In this document: positions 61,019 to 64,000 of the stretch, one piece after another
Layout: each line of letters starts with the position of its first letter
How positions within the stretch are numbered: position 1 is the first letter of the stretch
Origin: Marisa cornuarietis
Lineage: Eukaryota > Mollusca > Gastropoda > Architaenioglossa > Ampullariidae
Assembly (NCBI GenBank): GCA_004794655.1
Contig: SMMW01000650.1
Span: 620,001-684,000 of the forward strand
DNA length: 64,000 bases
Reading direction: 5' to 3'
Program-made: the position numbers and the translations under genes
The notes under the pieces: model-generated
The model's input: the letters and a program-made list of their open reading frames with translations, nothing else
Databases searched by the model: none
Told to the model about the DNA's origin: nothing

Positions 61019-61351
61019 AACCATGGACGTACATGAAACACAAGAAGAAGAAGAAGAAGGAGGAGGAGGAATCTGCTTCGGGGATTAAAAGAACAAACGG
61101 CACAGAACAAATGAATAACGAAAAACCAGGCCTCTCACCGTGTCACCATTTGAGAACGATTATTAAATAAAGAAGGAATTAAACCTGAATAATAATAATA
61201 ATAATAAAGACAATATGTCACATAATAACAATCACAAATGTTGGCTGCCAAAGGACTCGCCAAGACCTGACAAGCTACAACCTCGCGAAAAGCCAAGTAT
61301 TGGTCTTAGTGGACCGCCAGCAGTCCAGAGCTATATACGTCCATGGTCTAA
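61019..61351. mobile_element. Possible inverted-repeat element of about 330 bp
   Basis: ACCATGGACGTACAT at the left and ATATACGTCCATGGT at the right form inverted ends. The interior carries GAA/GGA and AAT tracts and no open frame. Only about 13 bases match, so chance is not excluded. Confidence 0.3.
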
Positions 61352-63122
61352 CTGTGCTGTTACATTTTGGGTTAGTTCCTGCAACCTCAAGTAAGAATCA
61401 GTCATAAATGTTTTTAAATTTTATATAAAAATCATTCAAAAATATTAATGCATCATTTACACTCGTCAAGTATAAACTACTTAATCTTCTCAATAGAAAC
61501 GCCCAAAATTCCAAGACACTTTCACATGCAACATTTTGACCTTACTCTTGTTCCAAATTCTTTTGTGTTAATATGGCTAAATACAATAATTTGAAAAGGA
61601 TATGACATTTTATGTGAAAACAGTGATCAGCATTTATGTACATCATGGTATAAAGTCGGATATTAATATAGGTATACGTATGTTTTAGTCAGAAGGGAAA
61701 GAACTCTGTACAGGGGTCACTGTCAATGACAATATTTTATTAATCAGATCCTTATAGAAATTATACGCCACCAGAATTGGCCATAACAGTGTCAGTCACA
61801 CCGCTACTCCATATAATTCCCCTCCCACAATTCTATCCAGCATAAATTTATAGGATGATCTCTTAAGTCATTCATTCCTTATGCTTGTTCACATCTGCGT
61901 TTTTAATTTGCTATCTCAACTCAATCGTCTTAAAACTGGTTTGACACAAATTATCAGAATATGGCTGTCAGACCCTTGTATGATTGTAAGAGAAATTGGA
62001 TCAAACTTTAATAAAAATAGAATTATGAGTTCTTGTCCCTAGCTTTATACATGTACATTAACATTTCAAAAAGCTGGTAGTTTTATAAAGTTAAACAAAT
62101 ATATATGTATAATTATATAAAGGTCTACCAGATTTTGCAAATATATATATATAATCTTCACAGCTTCCTATTCCTTCAAATCCCCTACGCCGACTACGAT
62201 TACAGCAACATGTCCAAGCATTTTCTATCTCACACCCGAGATACCATATCCCAAATATTACACATAGCTGTACATACTGCCTTTTTTTCAAGGGGTGACA
62301 ACATTTATATCTGGGTGGAATTCAAATTATGGTTCGTATTGACTCTGTAATTTAATGTGGTTATGACGTATACAAACCACCAAAAGTAACAGCTCAGGCG
62401 CCATATCCAAGCCAGAGATGAGATATCGACACTGCTATATCTAATGTTGATCAGGGTTGGAATTCATGTCACTAACGGGCCGGTCAACCCGATAACCTAT
62501 GTCTTTCGTACAGCGGTGTAAACAAGTGAAGTGGGAATCACTGAACACATTGCATCCACAACGGAAACACGTTACAGTATAATGACGTTGTTGACCTGGG
62601 GTCAATTCTTTCTCTGCACGAAACCTTACAGCTGGGCGATGGTATCCCCTGAAATAATTTCTTGATAACTCTGTATCTCAGATATACTGTTTTAATACGC
62701 GGGAGACAGTTTGTATGATGCATCATGTGTCACAATAAAGTCTGAACACAGATCAACAAGAATGCCTGAAAAAATAAGTCATTTTTTTCATGCCATAAAG
62801 CCTGATCAACATCATCTGAACCATTTTAACTTGATGACTACATTCATTCAAGTAAAGAAAATATAAAAACTTTGAAAATAAAGCTTTCAAAATAAAATAA
62901 CAGAATATTGACGTCACTGCTCGCGTCTACAAAGTAAAAAACACACACATTCTTTCTCTCTCTCTCCACTTCTTCTCATTCTTCAACTGGTACCGGAGGT
63001 ACCGGTTGTACAGGAAACACAATGAGACGTAACATGGGTGAACTCACGCTAGCGGGACCGGTCATGCGCCAGCGACAGGTTTCCCCAGTCGACAGCCGGT
63101 CCAGTCTTTCAAAGTCTCTTTA

Positions 63123-64000
63123 CTACCAGTCATTTCTGTTGTTAATTATGAACATATTCTCCTCGACATTCAGCTGACTGTCTACGCTAGAACGGAAATC
63201 CTCTGGCTGGATGAAGATCACGTTCTCTTTATCTATGCTGTACTCATGCGGGAAGTTCGCCTCATAGGGTTCACTCACTTGAATGCTTACGAAGGACGAG
63301 GAAAGGCTTCCCATGTACATAGACGTGAAATCAGTCGAGTTGTTTTCTAAGAACGGTCGTACCTCCTCGGGGGTAGGAAGACATTCTTGCCGTCCCCAAG
63401 ACTGTTGGTTTCCCCACACCACATCTGGTGACTGCGCTGGGCTCGTTTCTGTCCCGTGGGGTCTCGTACAGCCAATCGTAGGGGTATGAAACCCAGAAGC
63501 CGGTCCGTTAGAGGCTTGACGGCTAACCTGCAACTCCTGCACCACGTCCAGCAGCGCGTCGGTTGTGTCAGTCGAGTCCACGCAGGCGAAACAGGTCAAG
63601 CAAGGGCACATTCTGGTGCCCAGAATCTGGTGTAGAAGTTCACAAGACGAGTTCAGTGCGACTTCCCTGTCCGGTCCACGTTTCGTCTGCTGCACCACCA
63701 GATGGCAGGGCAGTTTGAACTTCTGTGCGAGTTCCCTGGCTGCTTTCGCGTCCCCGTCGAAGCAGCCTGGCAAGATAAACGCCGCTCTCGTGCGCCCCTT
63801 GCGCATGCTGGGTGACGTCAGATTTTCAACAGTTTCCACAACTGTGCTGTGGTAGGAATTGTTGCTGCAAGGCTCACCGTTTAATAAATACCGCCGCATC
63901 AACGGTGACACGTAGACTAGCACGTGACATCTTTTCGCCTCAGATGCTAGCCAATCGCGAGGATTGGGCTTTACACGAATGTCTTTGCCGTCGACAAAGT
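63123..64000 (-). CDS. C-terminal part of a SEFIR-domain signalling protein, IL-17-receptor-like (5' end off window)
   Basis: The frame is open from the right edge to the TAG at 63123-63125, 291 residues without an intron. The first 120 residues fit the second half of a SEFIR (TIR-like) domain: DWLASEAKRCHVLVYVSP is the helix and strand before the conserved Cys/Ser loop. It is followed by RTRAAFILPGCFDG, a charged helix, KLPCHLVVQQTKRG and ELLHQIL. SEFIR domains recruit Act1-type adaptors to IL-17 receptors. The rest is a polar Ser/Pro-rich tail with a PYEANF motif (63252-63269) that fits the TRAF6-binding pattern PxExx-aromatic. Only half of the domain is visible and no transmembrane segment is in the window, so an adaptor rather than a receptor is possible. 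Confidence 0.5.
   Translation of the reverse strand, partial: FVDGKDIRVKPNPRDWLASEAKRCHVLVYVSPLMRRYLLNGEPCSNNSYHSTVVETVENLTSPSMRKGRTRAAFILPGCFDGDAKAARELAQKFKLPCHLVVQQTKRGPDREVALNSSCELLHQILGTRMCPCLTCFACVDSTDTTDALLDVVQELQVSRQASNGPASGFHTPTIGCTRPHGTETSPAQSPDVVWGNQQSWGRQECLPTPEEVRPFLENNSTDFTSMYMGSLSSSFVSIQVSEPYEANFPHEYSIDKENVIFIQPEDFRSSVDSQLNVEENMFIINNRNDW

Larger units (their letters stand above)
59341..63122. other. Intergenic DNA between the LINE and the SEFIR gene
   Basis: AT-rich with a G run at 59355, an AT run near 59500-59520 and GAA/GGA runs near 61040-61070. Also present are a possible inverted-repeat element (61019-61351) and a GC-richer patch with CACGTG sites (60360-60550). The 3' UTR of the SEFIR gene should begin at 63122 and run left for an unknown distance. 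No protein-coding gene is seen. Confidence 0.5.

Noticed and set aside
1..64000. tRNA, rRNA, CRISPR, prokaryotic operon or viral sequences
   Set aside because: None could be supported; gene structure and repeats are those of an animal genome.

Overview
The window is animal nuclear DNA, most likely from a lophotrochozoan and probably a mollusc. It is AT-rich, has short exons with GT/AG introns of a few hundred bases, many CA/TG and AT microsatellites, and broken non-LTR retrotransposons in both orientations. Nothing in it looks bacterial or viral. The organism call is an inference from gene structure and repeat types; the species is not determined.

Layout. Bases 128-34217 (minus strand) hold most of an axonemal dynein heavy chain gene of the single-headed inner-arm class (DNAH3/DNAH7/DNAH12). 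I could follow 51 exons, all phase-consistent, for 2,865 codons: tail, linker, AAA1 to AAA4, the stalk and the microtubule-binding tip. AAA5, AAA6 and the C-terminus lie beyond the left edge. Bases 34218-35034 are a compact, CpG-containing, CCAAT-rich intergenic stretch from which the dynein gene reads left and IQUB (IQ motif and ubiquitin-like domain protein, 12 coding exons, 36499-45551, plus strand) reads right. Both products belong to the ciliary axoneme, so this looks like a shared divergent ciliary promoter.

From 45552 on, the DNA is repeat-rich. A broken L2/CR1/Rex1-type LINE sits at about 47540-48690. A minus-strand gene for a small single-pass membrane protein (fibronectin-III-like ectodomain, one transmembrane helix, short tail) has five well-supported exons between 49289 and 53445, with possible further cysteine-rich exons upstream. 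Two copies of a roughly 264-bp inverted-repeat element (MITE) lie in its introns. A second LINE family occupies 57395-59340. The right edge (63123-64000, minus) carries the intact 3' end of a gene that looks like the SEFIR signalling region and tail of an IL-17-receptor-type protein.

The dynein and IQUB genes are likely co-expressed in ciliated cells and sperm. The membrane protein and the SEFIR gene lie close together on one strand and may belong to a receptor neighbourhood, but nothing in the sequence proves that they act together. Other points of interest are splice sites built from or next to dinucleotide repeats in the dynein gene, and a tandem repeat that includes the end of a dynein coding exon.
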